From positions 6,634 through 70,633 of the forward strand of contig CAZWKE010000014.1 in the NCBI GenBank assembly GCA_964634205.1: a stretch of DNA of 64,000 nucleotides, written 5' to 3'. Position 1 is the stretch's first letter. Each line of letters begins with the position of its first letter. The notes beneath the pieces were generated by a model that saw nothing but the letters and a program-made list of their open reading frames with translations, was not told the origin of the DNA and searched no databases. Both the position numbers and the translations under genes were made by a program. This document shows positions 43,724 through 53,010 of this stretch, piece by piece. Origin of the DNA: JAFGGG01 sp964634205 (GTDB taxonomy: Bacteria > Spirochaetota > Spirochaetia > SZUA-6 > RPPD01).

Positions 43724-45673
43724 ATGAGAAAGTACTTTCTTTTCCTGCTGGCGGCGCTTTTACTCCTTGGAGTCGGGCAGGCGGCGCTTTTCGCACAATC
43801 TGTAAAAACCGATACCGATCTGGAAATCTGGTCCTATATGCTGCGCCAGAGTCAGGTCTGGTTCGAGAACATGATCAAGCAGTATGGGGAGGTGCCCCCC
43901 GGTGAGTGGCAGGAACCTTTGGAAGCGGCTTTTCTGCGGCTTTCGCGCTATTCCGGAGAGAAGGGCTTTCAGATCCGCTATGCCATCCTGAACACCGGTG
44001 AGTTTAACGCGGCGGCCTTTCCGGGCGGACAGTTTGTCATCTTTAAGGGAACGCTTGATTTTTTTGACCAGGTACTGCAAATGTACAGCGGAAAGACCCT
44101 GGACCAGATACCGCCGGCGCAGCTTAAAGTGATGCGTCAGAACCTGATGGCACCGATTATCGCCCATGAGCTGGGTCATTACTACAATCGGCATGCCTTT
44201 AAATCCATGAAAAAAAGCTGGGACCTAAGCGAAAGTGTCCCGGATACCCTCGATTTGCATCTGATCAAATACACTCAGGATAATGAGTTCGAGGCGGACA
44301 GGACCGGCTACCTTTTATTGAAAAAAGCGGGGTACAATCCCGATTCCATGATTGCCACCCTGGAAATACTGAATGCCCTGCACCAGGACCAGCTTAAGGG
44401 GATATCCGCTTCCGCCTTCAATATCTATCTGGAGACCCACCCTTCACCGCATCAACGGCTTGCCCAGTTTACATCCAAGGATCAGGAGTGGCATAAATGG
44501 GCGGCCAGGCTGGAACAGGCAATCTCCGACATTTCTCTGGGTATGAACCTGGACAAGGCGATCAAAACCCTGGACCAGGGGCTTCTGCAGTCGCCCACCA
44601 ATATTTACCTGCTCAAAGCCCGGGCGGTTGCCTGTCATAAACGTTGGCTTTCCACCGTATTACTCAAGGACCAGAAGTTGCGGGGTATTATCGATCTGCC
44701 CGCGTTCAGGGATGACCTGGTATTTTCAGCCGGTAAGAGAAGTAAGCCGAAGGATATTCCCGGGGATAAAATCTTGTATTTCCGGGCGCGTGACGCTTAT
44801 GAAAAAGTGTACAAACAGGCGGTTGATCCGGGGTTCTATTCCAACTACGCCCTGCTTCTGGCGTATTCCCCCGATGCCAAGGATGAGGCGCGGAGCCTGG
44901 CCCTGGCCGACAAGGCTTGTACGCTGCAGCCGAATTACGCCACCTTCTCCAACCTGGGAGTGGTGTATTTTTTGGTGGGCAAGAAAAAAGAGGCCTTACA
45001 ACTCTTCGGTCAGCTTGCGGTTGATTATCACAATCAATACGCGTCTTTATTAGGTGAAGCCCGGATGGATCAAAAGGTGTTTGCCAATCTGCAGAGTATG
45101 CGCCAGAGACTGAAGGTCACCCAGATGCTTAATCCCGAGTTTGTCTACAGTGATTTCACCCCTGTACTCAATTATGCCCTGGTATTGCTCTTAACCGGAG
45201 ATAAAAAGACCGCGCAGCTTGTGGCCAAGGATTATTTAAATCTCTATGAATCGCACTCACTCTGGGCGTATCACCTTTCATCCATGGCGGGTGTAACCCT
45301 GCCCAAGGAGCCGAAAAAGGAATACCTGGCCGTGAACGGAATCCGGGTAGGCGCAACCCTGAAACAGGTGCTTAATGAATGGGGCAAGGCGAGCGAGATT
45401 GAAGCATATGAAGGCGGAGAAGAGGTGTGGGTTTACAAGGATATGAAGGCCAAACTGTATATTTCCGACGGAAAAGTGGCGAGCATTGAACTTGCGGCCG
45501 CGGGAAGCCCCAAAGTGGAGAATACCATCGGGATCGGCTCAAGTAAGGGAGAGATCGAAAAATCATTCGGCCGGCATAGGCGCATAGCCGACAAATATTA
45601 TTTATACGAAGGCCGGCAGAACCTGGCGGTACTGTACAACAAGAATATCGCGATCAGTATTGTGCTGTACTAA
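43724..45673 (+). CDS. Exported M48-family metallopeptidase with TPR and C-terminal repeats
   Basis: 649 aa. The ATG at 43724 is preferred because AAGGAGG is right before it and it opens a signal peptide (MRKYFLFLLAALLLLGVG, then FAQ). Zinc motif H148-E149-L-G-H152 with the third ligand in the downstream EFEADRTG, as in M48 (BepA-like) peptidases. Residues about 280-460 are TPR-like (LALADKACTLQPNYATFSNLG). The C-terminus holds two similar SmpA-like modules (IRVGATLKQVLNEWGKASEI and IGIGSSKGEIEKSFGRHRRI). A role in outer-membrane protein quality control is known for relatives and inferred here. Confidence 0.87.
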   Translation: MRKYFLFLLAALLLLGVGQAALFAQSVKTDTDLEIWSYMLRQSQVWFENMIKQYGEVPPGEWQEPLEAAFLRLSRYSGEKGFQIRYAILNTGEFNAAAFPGGQFVIFKGTLDFFDQVLQMYSGKTLDQIPPAQLKVMRQNLMAPIIAHELGHYYNRHAFKSMKKSWDLSESVPDTLDLHLIKYTQDNEFEADRTGYLLLKKAGYNPDSMIATLEILNALHQDQLKGISASAFNIYLETHPSPHQRLAQFTSKDQEWHKWAARLEQAISDISLGMNLDKAIKTLDQGLLQSPTNIYLLKARAVACHKRWLSTVLLKDQKLRGIIDLPAFRDDLVFSAGKRSKPKDIPGDKILYFRARDAYEKVYKQAVDPGFYSNYALLLAYSPDAKDEARSLALADKACTLQPNYATFSNLGVVYFLVGKKKEALQLFGQLAVDYHNQYASLLGEARMDQKVFANLQSMRQRLKVTQMLNPEFVYSDFTPVLNYALVLLLTGDKKTAQLVAKDYLNLYESHSLWAYHLSSMAGVTLPKEPKKEYLAVNGIRVGATLKQVLNEWGKASEIEAYEGGEEVWVYKDMKAKLYISDGKVASIELAAAGSPKVENTIGIGSSKGEIEKSFGRHRRIADKYYLYEGRQNLAVLYNKNIAISIVLY

Positions 45674-45678
45674 AAGGG

Positions 45679-45786
45679 CTATTTTACCGCTTTTAGTTTG
45701 GCGCCCTGTTTCATTTTTACGGCGTTCAGTTTCAGCCCCATGGCTTTGAAACTGGTATTGTTCATAAAGATGCCTTGTTTATTCAC
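45679..45786 (-). CDS. Possible 35-aa basic protein overlapping the cbiO stop
   Basis: A GTG overlaps the cbiO stop as GTGA, and the frame runs 35 codons, ending in a lysine-rich tail (AVKMKQGAKLKAVK). The same frame is open about 18 codons further into cbiO. Coupled translation is possible, but there is no independent support. Confidence 0.25.
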   Translation of the reverse strand: MNKQGIFMNNTSFKAMGLKLNAVKMKQGAKLKAVK

Positions 45787-46523
45787 CGCGGGCAGCCCTG
45801 CATCGTCAATGGTTTCTCCAGGTGGCTGGATTTCAACAGCTTATTATTATTGAATACCTCAAGGGGAGGGGCGTCCGCGGTCAGTTTCCCATTACAAAGC
45901 ACCAGCGTCCTTCTGCATACCTCCAACACCATATCCAGATCATGGGTGGCGATTATTTTGGTGTGTTTGAATGATTTCAACAACCGGATGAGGTTCCTGC
46001 GTGCCAGAGGGTCCAGGCTGGATGAGGGTTCATCCATGACAAGAATATCGGGCTGCATGACGAGAATGGCGGCCATGGCGGCCAGGCGTTTTTCGCCGGC
46101 CGAAAGCTTGAAGGGGGGGCGGTCGGCCAGATGCAGCGCACCCACCTGTTTTAAGGCATTTTTTACCTGCGTGTCCACCGTTGCTGCGGAAAGTCCCATT
46201 TGCAGCGGCCCAAAAGCCACATCGTCGAAGACGGTAGGCATGAACAGCTGATCGTCCGGGTTCTGAAACACAAACCCCACCTTTTTTCTGATCTCCCGTA
46301 ATGTTTTTTTATTCACATAGGTGCCTCCGACATTAATATTTCCCTGTGTGGGTAATAGTAAGCCGTTTAAGTGCAGCAGTAAGGTGGATTTTCCCGCCCC
46401 ATTGGCCCCGACGACGGCGACCGACTCTCCATGGGTCACGGTAAAGCTTACGTCCTCCAAAGCATGGGTTCCTTCCGGATAGCGGTAACAGAGGTCTTTG
46501 ACCGTAACAAAATGGTGACTCAT
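45783..46523 (-). CDS. cbiO: Nickel/cobalt ECF importer ATPase
   Basis: 246 aa ABC ATPase. Walker A is GANGAGKST, signature LSAGEKRLAAMAA, Walker B ILVMDEPSSSLDP, and the H-loop ATHDLD. It powers the ECF-type transporter with CbiQ and the CbiMN substrate unit. Its ATG overlaps the cbiQ stop by four bases (ATGA). The C-terminal 25 residues are unconserved. Cobalt and nickel cannot be told apart from the ATPase. Confidence 0.93.
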   Translation of the reverse strand: MSHHFVTVKDLCYRYPEGTHALEDVSFTVTHGESVAVVGANGAGKSTLLLHLNGLLLPTQGNINVGGTYVNKKTLREIRKKVGFVFQNPDDQLFMPTVFDDVAFGPLQMGLSAATVDTQVKNALKQVGALHLADRPPFKLSAGEKRLAAMAAILVMQPDILVMDEPSSSLDPLARRNLIRLLKSFKHTKIIATHDLDMVLEVCRRTLVLCNGKLTADAPPLEVFNNNKLLKSSHLEKPLTMQGCPR

Positions 46524-47326
46524 GCTGTTGCTCCCATAATTAAATTTCCCAGAATAAGCGGAAGGTTATATATTCGGGCCGAAACAAAAAAACCCACCCA
46601 CCCAACGATAAAAAACAGGTCCGCTGTTTTAAAGGCGGCAGTTTTTTTTACACGGAAGGTGCCGGCAAACCCCCTGCACATCATCGCGGCATGGATCCTT
46701 TCGGCCCTGTCTATTGTGCGTAACAGCAAACTGCCGAGAATATGTTTGAATGTGCCGAACCTCATTTTATTGCGTAACGAGCGTATATGTTCGGCCCGGA
46801 CCATACGGAGTGCTTCTTCGACCAGCACGTAGAGGTACCGGTACAGAAACAATAATTGCGTTGCCAAAACGGTCGGTACCTTCAGCCTGATAAGCGCGTA
46901 ACAAAGCGGGATGAAGCCCGTGCCGGCTATTAATACCAGCGTGGCCAGTACGGTGAGAAGAAAGCGCAGCATAATAGAACTGAACGAGATGATACCCGCG
47001 CTGACGGGAAGTGAGAAGAGACGGAACACAACCTCATGATCGGTCAATGGGCCCCATATGGCGATAAACAGGGCGAAAGGAGAAACAATGGCCACTTTTT
47101 TTAGGAGGTACCCGAGGGGGATGTTCCCGCCGTATAGTAAGAACAGCGGATATAACAAAAAAGGCAGAAGCTGTGCCAGTTCATACCTGGGGAAGGATAT
47201 TACCGTAATAATAAAGCCCAGGGTGGTAATTAATTTACTTCTGGGATCAAGTTTGTGTATGGGGGATGACTGCAACGACAGTGTATCGAGTTTACGGATA
47301 TTAAGGAGTGAGTGTTCCAGTACCAT
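46520..47326 (-). CDS. cbiQ: Nickel/cobalt ECF importer T component
   Basis: 268 aa, about six membrane helices, with the two conserved Ala-Arg-Gly-type coupling motifs of EcfT proteins reduced to AMMCRGFAG near residue 210, where ATPase contact occurs. It lies 13 bp after cbiMN and four bases overlap cbiO, so the three genes form one operon in the usual order. Confidence 0.9.
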   Translation of the reverse strand: MVLEHSLLNIRKLDTLSLQSSPIHKLDPRSKLITTLGFIITVISFPRYELAQLLPFLLYPLFLLYGGNIPLGYLLKKVAIVSPFALFIAIWGPLTDHEVVFRLFSLPVSAGIISFSSIMLRFLLTVLATLVLIAGTGFIPLCYALIRLKVPTVLATQLLFLYRYLYVLVEEALRMVRAEHIRSLRNKMRFGTFKHILGSLLLRTIDRAERIHAAMMCRGFAGTFRVKKTAAFKTADLFFIVGWVGFFVSARIYNLPLILGNLIMGATA

Positions 47327-47339
47327 TAAAATATACTTC

Positions 47340-48419
47340 TCATTTACGAGTACGCGGTTTGCGTATAATCTTCAGCAGTAAAGCAGCGGAGGTGATTAAA
47401 ACCAGGGTGAGCAGAGACCCGACGATACCTGCCAGGCTGGTTCCGTTATTGGAGGAATGAACCGTAGCCGGTTCTGCTGTTTCTCCATGGGCCGTTGTTC
47501 CTTCCCGGTTCTTAAAATTGTAATCCGGGAGCACGGCAGTGGTTTCCTGGATGGCCTGCAGACTCCGATGCAGGTCGTCCTGAGGTTGGGATGGTTCTTC
47601 TTTTCCCGTGGTATGGAAAAACGCCCATTCAAGCCCGTCCGGGTCGGAAGAGGCAAACCAGGAAACTATCCCTGCCGTCAGCAGGGCTGTACCCAATACA
47701 ATCGCGATGATGATTCGGGTGCGAATCTTCTTTGTTGTGGGAGCGGTAACGGCCGCCGACTGTTCATTTTGCCGCGCGGGCCCCTGCTCGATGAGATCGG
47801 GCCGTGCCTTTGCCAAGAAGTTAATAACGGCGATCGTGATCAGGCCTTCCACAACACCGATGGCCAGATGTATGGGCTGCATCAACAGCAGAAAATCATA
47901 AAAACCGACCCCGGAAACACCGGAGAAAACGGTCTCCAAAACAACAGAAAAAGCACCCAACTGTAGGGCAATTATAACCGCGGCCATGATGGCTGCCATT
48001 GATCGAAGCGAATATGGTTTGTTGTCCTTAAATTTCTTGTAGATGAGAGGAAAGGTCAGAAAACAGGGAATGACGCCCATGTTAAAAATATTGCATCCCA
48101 ATGCCAAAAGTCCGCCGTCGGCGAAAAATACCGCCTGTACGATCAGCACCGAAGCTATGGTCAAAAAGCCGGCGGAAGGGCCTAACAGCATCACCAAAAT
48201 CATTCCCCCGCCGATATGCCCGCTGGAGCCCGTGCCCGGGATGGCAAAATTGATCATTTGTGCCGCAAAGATAAAGGCGCCCATCACCCCCATTAATGGA
48301 ATTTTACCGGGATCGGCCTGTTTTTTCAACTTTTGCGCGGAAAAGGCTATGGCACCCGCCGTTGCCACCCACATTACGCCCCCCACTTCCGGCGAAAGCA
48401 GGGCGTCGGCCATATGCAT
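47340..48419 (-). CDS. cbiM: Nickel/cobalt substrate-binding membrane unit, CbiM fused to CbiN-like PDGLE domain
   Basis: 359 aa. Start is the ATG at 48419, with AAAGGAG upstream, giving the family's MHMADALLSPEVGG; His2 is a metal ligand in NikM/CbiM. About seven helices follow (GTGSSGHIGGGMILVMLLGP, LGCNIFNMGVIPCF, MQPIHLAIGVVEGLI). After residue 270 a CbiN/NikN-like part has the PDGLEWAFF motif and a final helix, so M and N are fused as in many Ni/Co systems. Metal is unknown; nickel would serve the LarA-family enzyme in this window. A TAACAC-TATT-GTGTTA palindrome sits 12 bp upstream of the start. Confidence 0.92.
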   Translation of the reverse strand: MHMADALLSPEVGGVMWVATAGAIAFSAQKLKKQADPGKIPLMGVMGAFIFAAQMINFAIPGTGSSGHIGGGMILVMLLGPSAGFLTIASVLIVQAVFFADGGLLALGCNIFNMGVIPCFLTFPLIYKKFKDNKPYSLRSMAAIMAAVIIALQLGAFSVVLETVFSGVSGVGFYDFLLLMQPIHLAIGVVEGLITIAVINFLAKARPDLIEQGPARQNEQSAAVTAPTTKKIRTRIIIAIVLGTALLTAGIVSWFASSDPDGLEWAFFHTTGKEEPSQPQDDLHRSLQAIQETTAVLPDYNFKNREGTTAHGETAEPATVHSSNNGTSLAGIVGSLLTLVLITSAALLLKIIRKPRTRK

Positions 48420-48431
48420 AGGTTTCTCCTT

Positions 48432-48503
48432 TAACACTATTGTGTTACGATTTAAAAAATAATAACACCGGAGATTCGATTTGTCAAGTATTGTACCGGT
48501 GTT
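48432..48503 (-). promoter_or_regulatory. Candidate operator cluster upstream of cbiM
   Basis: A perfect palindrome TAACAC-TATT-GTGTTA (48432-48447) lies just before the cbiM ribosome site, and a further 8-bp inverted repeat AACACCGG...CCGGTGTT (48464-48471 / 48496-48503) lies upstream. Shared AACAC half-sites suggest binding of one regulator, possibly metal-responsive; neither matches the classic NikR site. Confidence 0.4.
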
Positions 48504-48615
48504 TTGTGATGAATAAACGCCGTACTGAATAAAAGGAAAAGGATCAAAAAAATACAGAATGTAGTCAGCATTCAGACATTGCATTTCCAAAATAATAATA
48601 ATAGAGTTTAAAAGT

Positions 48616-49878
48616 ATGAAAAAAAATAGTGCGGAGAACTATCATTCTCCCGAAAAAATAGATGAACTAATAAAGAAATTGGAAGAATATGAAAATACCA
48701 TTCGGAAATTCCGTAATGGAAAGCTTGAAACTCTTACGGCGCCCGGACCTTCGCTCGACAGGGAAGACAAAAACGGTAGTACGGACCATACGTATCGCAT
48801 CATTCTCGAAACATTGAATGAAGGGGTGGCAACGGTTACCCCGGACGGCATGGTCCTTTTTTGTAATCATTGCCTGGCTCAAATGCTTGATCTGCCGGTG
48901 GAGAGCATACTCGGACGATCCGTTACGGATTTCTGTACCCCGGCCGATAGGCCGGTTATCACTGATCTGCTCCGGCAGGGTCTTAATAATAAGTGCAAAA
49001 CGGAGATTGTTTTACGGGATGCTGCGGCGGCCACGATACCGGTACAGGTTTCCTGCAACAGCCTTCACCTGGATTCTTCCGTTTTATGCCTGGTTTTTAT
49101 GGATTTACGTGCATTAAAGGATGCGGGGCTCAAGTTGCAACAGGCCAATGCCAAACTGGAGCAAAAACTCGGATCTTTACAGGACGCAGCCGAGCTGAAA
49201 AAAAAAGAACGCCTGTCCGAGATCGGTACGCTGGCGGCAACCGTGGCCCATGAACTGCGCAATCCCCTTGCGGTGATCGGCATAATCGCCTACAATTTAC
49301 GGAGAGAAACCGGGAACCGGCCTGAACTGGCAAAGTACATCGAGGATATTGAAAAGAAAATAAACCAGAGCAGTCAGATTATAGACAATCTTTTGAATTA
49401 TTCCCGGATTAAACTGCCGCAGTTTGAGGATATACCGATATATGAACTTATCAACAACTGTCTGGTTGAAACCAGGGAAAAATTTAAAGACAAGGCAGTA
49501 CAGATTTCGACGGACATTTCAGGATTGAAAAAGGAAATGCTTTGGGCGGACCTGTTTCAAATCAACCAGATTTTGAATAATCTATTTCGGAATGCCTGGG
49601 AAGCCGCACCGCGGGACGGGGGCAGGGTTGGAGTATCCGGTAGAATGGAGGAAGGAAATATCATAATTCAAATTGAGGACAACGGTCACGGTATTCCGCC
49701 TGAACATATGGAAAATGTATTCAAACCGTTTTTTACCCTGAAATCAAAAGGCACGGGGCTGGGCCTTTCGGTTTGTCGTGAAATGGTCCATTTGCATGAC
49801 GGCAAAATCATGCTTTCCAGTATTCCGGGGGAGGGCACCACCGCTATCCTTTCTTTACCGAAGAGGAGTTCCCCATGA
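48616..49878 (+). CDS. PAS-containing soluble sensor histidine kinase
   Basis: 420 aa with no membrane segments. An N-terminal coiled coil (residues 10-50) leads to a PAS domain (about 57-165, GVATVTPDGMVLFCN...LGRSV), a linker helix, then HisKA with phospho-acceptor His212 in VAHELRNPLAVIG, and an HATPase_c domain ending with DNGHGIPP and GTGLGLSVCREMV. It senses a cytoplasmic or redox cue through PAS; the signal is unknown. Its stop overlaps the start of the next receiver gene by four bases (ATGA), so they form a kinase-receiver pair. Confidence 0.93.
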   Translation: MKKNSAENYHSPEKIDELIKKLEEYENTIRKFRNGKLETLTAPGPSLDREDKNGSTDHTYRIILETLNEGVATVTPDGMVLFCNHCLAQMLDLPVESILGRSVTDFCTPADRPVITDLLRQGLNNKCKTEIVLRDAAAATIPVQVSCNSLHLDSSVLCLVFMDLRALKDAGLKLQQANAKLEQKLGSLQDAAELKKKERLSEIGTLAATVAHELRNPLAVIGIIAYNLRRETGNRPELAKYIEDIEKKINQSSQIIDNLLNYSRIKLPQFEDIPIYELINNCLVETREKFKDKAVQISTDISGLKKEMLWADLFQINQILNNLFRNAWEAAPRDGGRVGVSGRMEEGNIIIQIEDNGHGIPPEHMENVFKPFFTLKSKGTGLGLSVCREMVHLHDGKIMLSSIPGEGTTAILSLPKRSSP

Positions 49879-50267
49879 GTCAAAAGACCCTGCTGATTAT
49901 TGATGATGATCAGGAACTGCGGGAAAATCTTGCTGAAATTCTGGAGAGTGAAGGGTACAAGACATTGACGGCGTATAACGGAGTGGACGGCCTGTCGCTG
50001 CTGGGCGAACATCCGATAGACCTTATTTTGCTGGATCTGAAAATCCCCGGCATCCCCGGTATGGAAGTGCTGAAAAATGTAAAACAGAACAATCCTGCCG
50101 TCAAGGTCATCGTCATTACCGGCAGACCCATGAACTGGCATTTGGAGGACAGCGGGGAGTTCTCTGAGAAGGATGAAAAAGAACTGGCCCAAAGCGATGC
50201 CATTATAAACAAACCGTTTAAAATACCATTTCTCCTGGATACCATAAAAACGATTCTGGAAAAATAA
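49875..50267 (+). CDS. Single-domain response regulator (CheY-like)
   Basis: 130 aa receiver domain only: acidic pair IIDDD at the start, phospho-acceptor Asp54 in ILLDLKIPG, Thr in VITG, and Lys in NKPFKI. The loop between beta-4 and alpha-4 is longer than usual (MNWHLEDSGEFSEKDEKE). With no output domain it probably works in a relay or on a partner. Cognate kinase is the gene immediately upstream, with a four-base overlap. Confidence 0.94.
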   Translation: MSQKTLLIIDDDQELRENLAEILESEGYKTLTAYNGVDGLSLLGEHPIDLILLDLKIPGIPGMEVLKNVKQNNPAVKVIVITGRPMNWHLEDSGEFSEKDEKELAQSDAIINKPFKIPFLLDTIKTILEK

Positions 50268-50334
50268 CCGACTTTTTTCACACTTTTTTCAAAACAGTAT
50301 TTTACTATTGTAGAAAAACCACAGGAGGTTTACT

Positions 50335-50814
50335 ATGAAGAAAAAAATACTTGTGCTTATGGCCATAGGGCTGTTATTGGGTTCGGGCCTTTTTGCAGAC
50401 CGAGAGTTCGGTCCGGGAAACCGGGGCGGGAACAACGGCTGTCCGGGACCGGGATATTTCGGTGGTATGCGTTCCTATCGGTATCGTGATGCCGCGGAGG
50501 CCGTAACCGTAACCGGTACCGTGCAGGTTGAGCAGGATAAGATTCCGGTGCTGAAGGCAAACGGCCGGGTGTATGCGCTGATGTATCCCTGGTTCATGAA
50601 CAGCGATTTGAAGCTGGAGAACGGAATGAAGGTAACGGTGGAAGGTTATGTCAGGGATTCCGCGATTTCCGGCGACTCGATGAAAATCATGCTTGCGGAA
50701 AAGATTACCGTAGGAGACAAAACCTACCAGATTAACCGCGGAAGACCGGGCGGACCGGGATGGGACGATGACGACTTTCATCACCATCACGGACGCGGAC
50801 CGTTTCGCCGCTGA
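50335..50814 (+). CDS. Small secreted protein with His-rich tail
   Basis: 159 aa. A signal peptide (MKKKILVLMAIGLLLGSGLFA) is followed by a Gly/Asn-rich segment, a beta-rich central part (VTVTGTVQVEQDKIPVLKANG) that resembles a small OB-like or MgtC-like barrel, and a C-terminus ending in DDDDFHHHHGRGPFRR. The acidic and four-His tail suggests divalent metal binding outside the cell. Good AGGAGG site. The hairpin after its stop separates it from a two-component pair whose kinase has a His/Met-rich sensor, so it may be that system's target or partner. Confidence 0.75.
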   Translation: MKKKILVLMAIGLLLGSGLFADREFGPGNRGGNNGCPGPGYFGGMRSYRYRDAAEAVTVTGTVQVEQDKIPVLKANGRVYALMYPWFMNSDLKLENGMKVTVEGYVRDSAISGDSMKIMLAEKITVGDKTYQINRGRPGGPGWDDDDFHHHHGRGPFRR

Positions 50815-50830
50815 TTATTGACGGAATATC

Positions 50831-50857
50831 GGATTCCGGGCCCCCGGCCCGGAATCC
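50831..50857 (+). terminator. Strong GC hairpin after the His-tailed protein gene
   Basis: A 12-bp perfect stem (50831-50842 with 50846-50857) and a CCC loop. No T-run follows (TTAGTAAGG), so it may slow decay or only partly stop transcription into the two-component genes. Confidence 0.5.
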
Positions 50858-50875
50858 TTAGTAAGGGGTGTTGTG

Positions 50876-51574
50876 ATGGAACGCGTGATCCTGATTGTGG
50901 AAGATGAGAAGGAACTCAACCGCATGACCGGTGATTATCTGAAGGCTGCGGGGTTTTCCATACTTTCCGCCTACGCCGGCAGGACCGCGCTGGAGCTGTT
51001 TAAAAAAAAACCGGTGGATCTCGTGATTATCGATATCATGCTGCCGGATCTGGACGGCTTTGAGTTGACCCGGCAGATCAGGGCGGAATCCACGGTACCG
51101 ATCCTGATACTCACTGCGTTATCAGGCGAGGGTGACAGGGTTTTGGGTCTGGAAATCGGGGCCGATGATTATCTTGCAAAACCATTCAGTATGAAAGAGT
51201 TGGGTGCCAGGGTCAGGGCTTTAATCCGGCGTACCTATGTGTTGGGCAAGGAAGACGAGGAGCAGTCCCAAGGGGTACTTCGTTATAAAACCCTGGGTCT
51301 GGATATGCAGAGTCGTAAGTTGCTGCTTGGGGAAACAAAAAAAGATATTACAGCAACACAGTTTCGCATTATGAAAAAATTTCTGTCCCAGCCGGGGCGT
51401 GTTTTTTCGCGTATGGACCTTTTGCGCAGCTTCCAGGAAGATCCCTATGAGGGATATGAACGGACCATTGACGCCCATATAAAAAATTTAAGGAAATTAC
51501 TGGAAACCGATCCGGTTCGTCCCGAATGGATTATCACCGTTTGGGGCCAGGGGTATAAACTGGGTGATGAGTGA
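50876..51574 (+). CDS. OmpR-family response regulator
   Basis: 232 aa. Receiver domain with acidic VEDE start, phospho-acceptor Asp53 (IIDIMLPD), Thr (ILTALSGE) and Lys (AKPFSMKEL), then a C-terminal winged-helix DNA-binding domain (TATQFRIMKKFLSQPGRVFSR, then RTIDAHIKNLRKLL and GQGYKL). It should bind promoters as a dimer. The ATG at 50876 follows AAGGGG by seven bases; a GTG three bases earlier is possible. It overlaps the sensor kinase gene by eight bases. Confidence 0.93.
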   Translation: MERVILIVEDEKELNRMTGDYLKAAGFSILSAYAGRTALELFKKKPVDLVIIDIMLPDLDGFELTRQIRAESTVPILILTALSGEGDRVLGLEIGADDYLAKPFSMKELGARVRALIRRTYVLGKEDEEQSQGVLRYKTLGLDMQSRKLLLGETKKDITATQFRIMKKFLSQPGRVFSRMDLLRSFQEDPYEGYERTIDAHIKNLRKLLETDPVRPEWIITVWGQGYKLGDE

Positions 51575-53010
51575 CCGCCGAATTTCAGCCAAACCGTCCT
51601 TAAGCTTTCAGATCCTGCTGGTGTTTGTGATTATAATCATGGTAGGGAACCTGACGGTGGTGGGGCTGGCAAACCTGTTCATGACCGCCAAATTCCGCAC
51701 AATAGCCTATGATAACGGCCTGCAGCAGGCACGGACCATCTCAATCCTCCTGGCCGATTTTTATGCAAGAAATAATAATTCATGGTTCGGTATCGGACGT
51801 TTTCTGGAAAATCTGCCCCGGCCCCGGCATATGATGCGGCATCACATGCCCATGCATAATAGTGATCCGCCCCCCGTGCCGGATTTTGAATCGCGAATGG
51901 AGTTCATCTTGACGGATGCCCGGGGGAAAATACTGTTCGATTCGCTGGACTCGGGCGAAACCCGGCTTGATCCCGCAAACCGGGAAGGTGTTCCGATACA
52001 GTCCGGTCTTGCGGCGGTCGGCTATGTGTATACCGCACCCATGATCTTTACGCGGATTCCAAGGCGGGAAGCTTTTTTTTTAAACTCATTGAACCTTACC
52101 GTTTTGCTGATCGCCCTGTGTACTGCCGTACTCTTTATCAGTGCCGGGTTTTTTATCATTAGGAAGTTTTTGGCCCCCATCGGCTGGACCGCCGCGGCCG
52201 CACGGAAAATCGCGGCAGGCGATTATTCGGTACGCGTACCTTCCAGGGGCAGGGGGGAGGTCGCTTTTCTGGCCGCGCAGTTTAACGCCATGGCCTTTGC
52301 CCTGGAAAAATCCGAGAACTGGAAGAAGCGGATGATCCGTGATACCGCGCATGAGTTACGAACGCCCGTCAGCCTGATCGCCGCGAAAATAGAGATGATC
52401 CGTGACGGGATTTACGCCCCCGATCCGGAGCGCCTTGATGAGTTGTACGGCAGGGTTACCCAGCTTTCCACCCTGATCGGTGAAATGGAGGAGCTTTCCG
52501 CACTCGAGTCGGATACTCCGGTGTTAAACAGGGAGCAGTTCCCGCTTTCGGTGTTGTTTGACGGTTTGGCAAAAGAGTTCGAGGCCGTTTCCGCCAAAAA
52601 AAATATCGATTTACGGGTAGGTAACGCGACCAACATGGAAATCTTCGCCGATTTCCATAAAATGGAGCAGGTTTTAAGAAACCTGTTGGCCAATGCCGTT
52701 GATTTCTGTCCGGAAGGCGGTATTATTGAACTGACGGCGGCCGCGGATAATCACGAAGTGAGATTGAATGTCAGGGACACCGGGGAAGGGGTGCCGTCCG
52801 GTGAAGAGGAACTGATTTTTTCCCGCTTCTACCGCACTGAAAAATCGCGTAACCGTGATTACGGCGGTACGGGTCTGGGTCTGGCCATAGCACGGGCGAT
52901 TGTCAACGCCCATGGGGGAAGGATTTTTTTGGACCGCGACTATAAAAAGGGTGCCTGTTTTACGGTAATACTTCCGCGGGAAAAATTACGGGAACGTACG
53001 CATGGTGATA
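51567..53010 (+). CDS. Membrane sensor histidine kinase with His/Met-rich periplasmic loop (3' end in gap)
   Basis: About 481 residues seen. Membrane helices at 14-38 and about 176-197 frame a periplasmic domain whose start has a cluster of His and Met (RPRHMMRHHMPMHNS, residues 85-99). Then HAMP, HisKA with His262 (DTAHELRTPVSL), and an HATPase_c domain complete through GTGLGLAIARAIV and a FTVILP strand before the N run; only a few residues are missing. This resembles copper, silver or nickel-sensing kinases such as CusS and CopS in having metal-type ligands in the loop, but is not clearly one. Paired with the preceding regulator; start ATG overlaps that gene. Confidence 0.88.

Noticed and set aside
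50779..50814. Four-His tail as a cloning tag
   Set aside because: The tail is part of a longer acidic and glycine-rich natural C-terminus next to a regulator locus; no vector-like sequence is around it.
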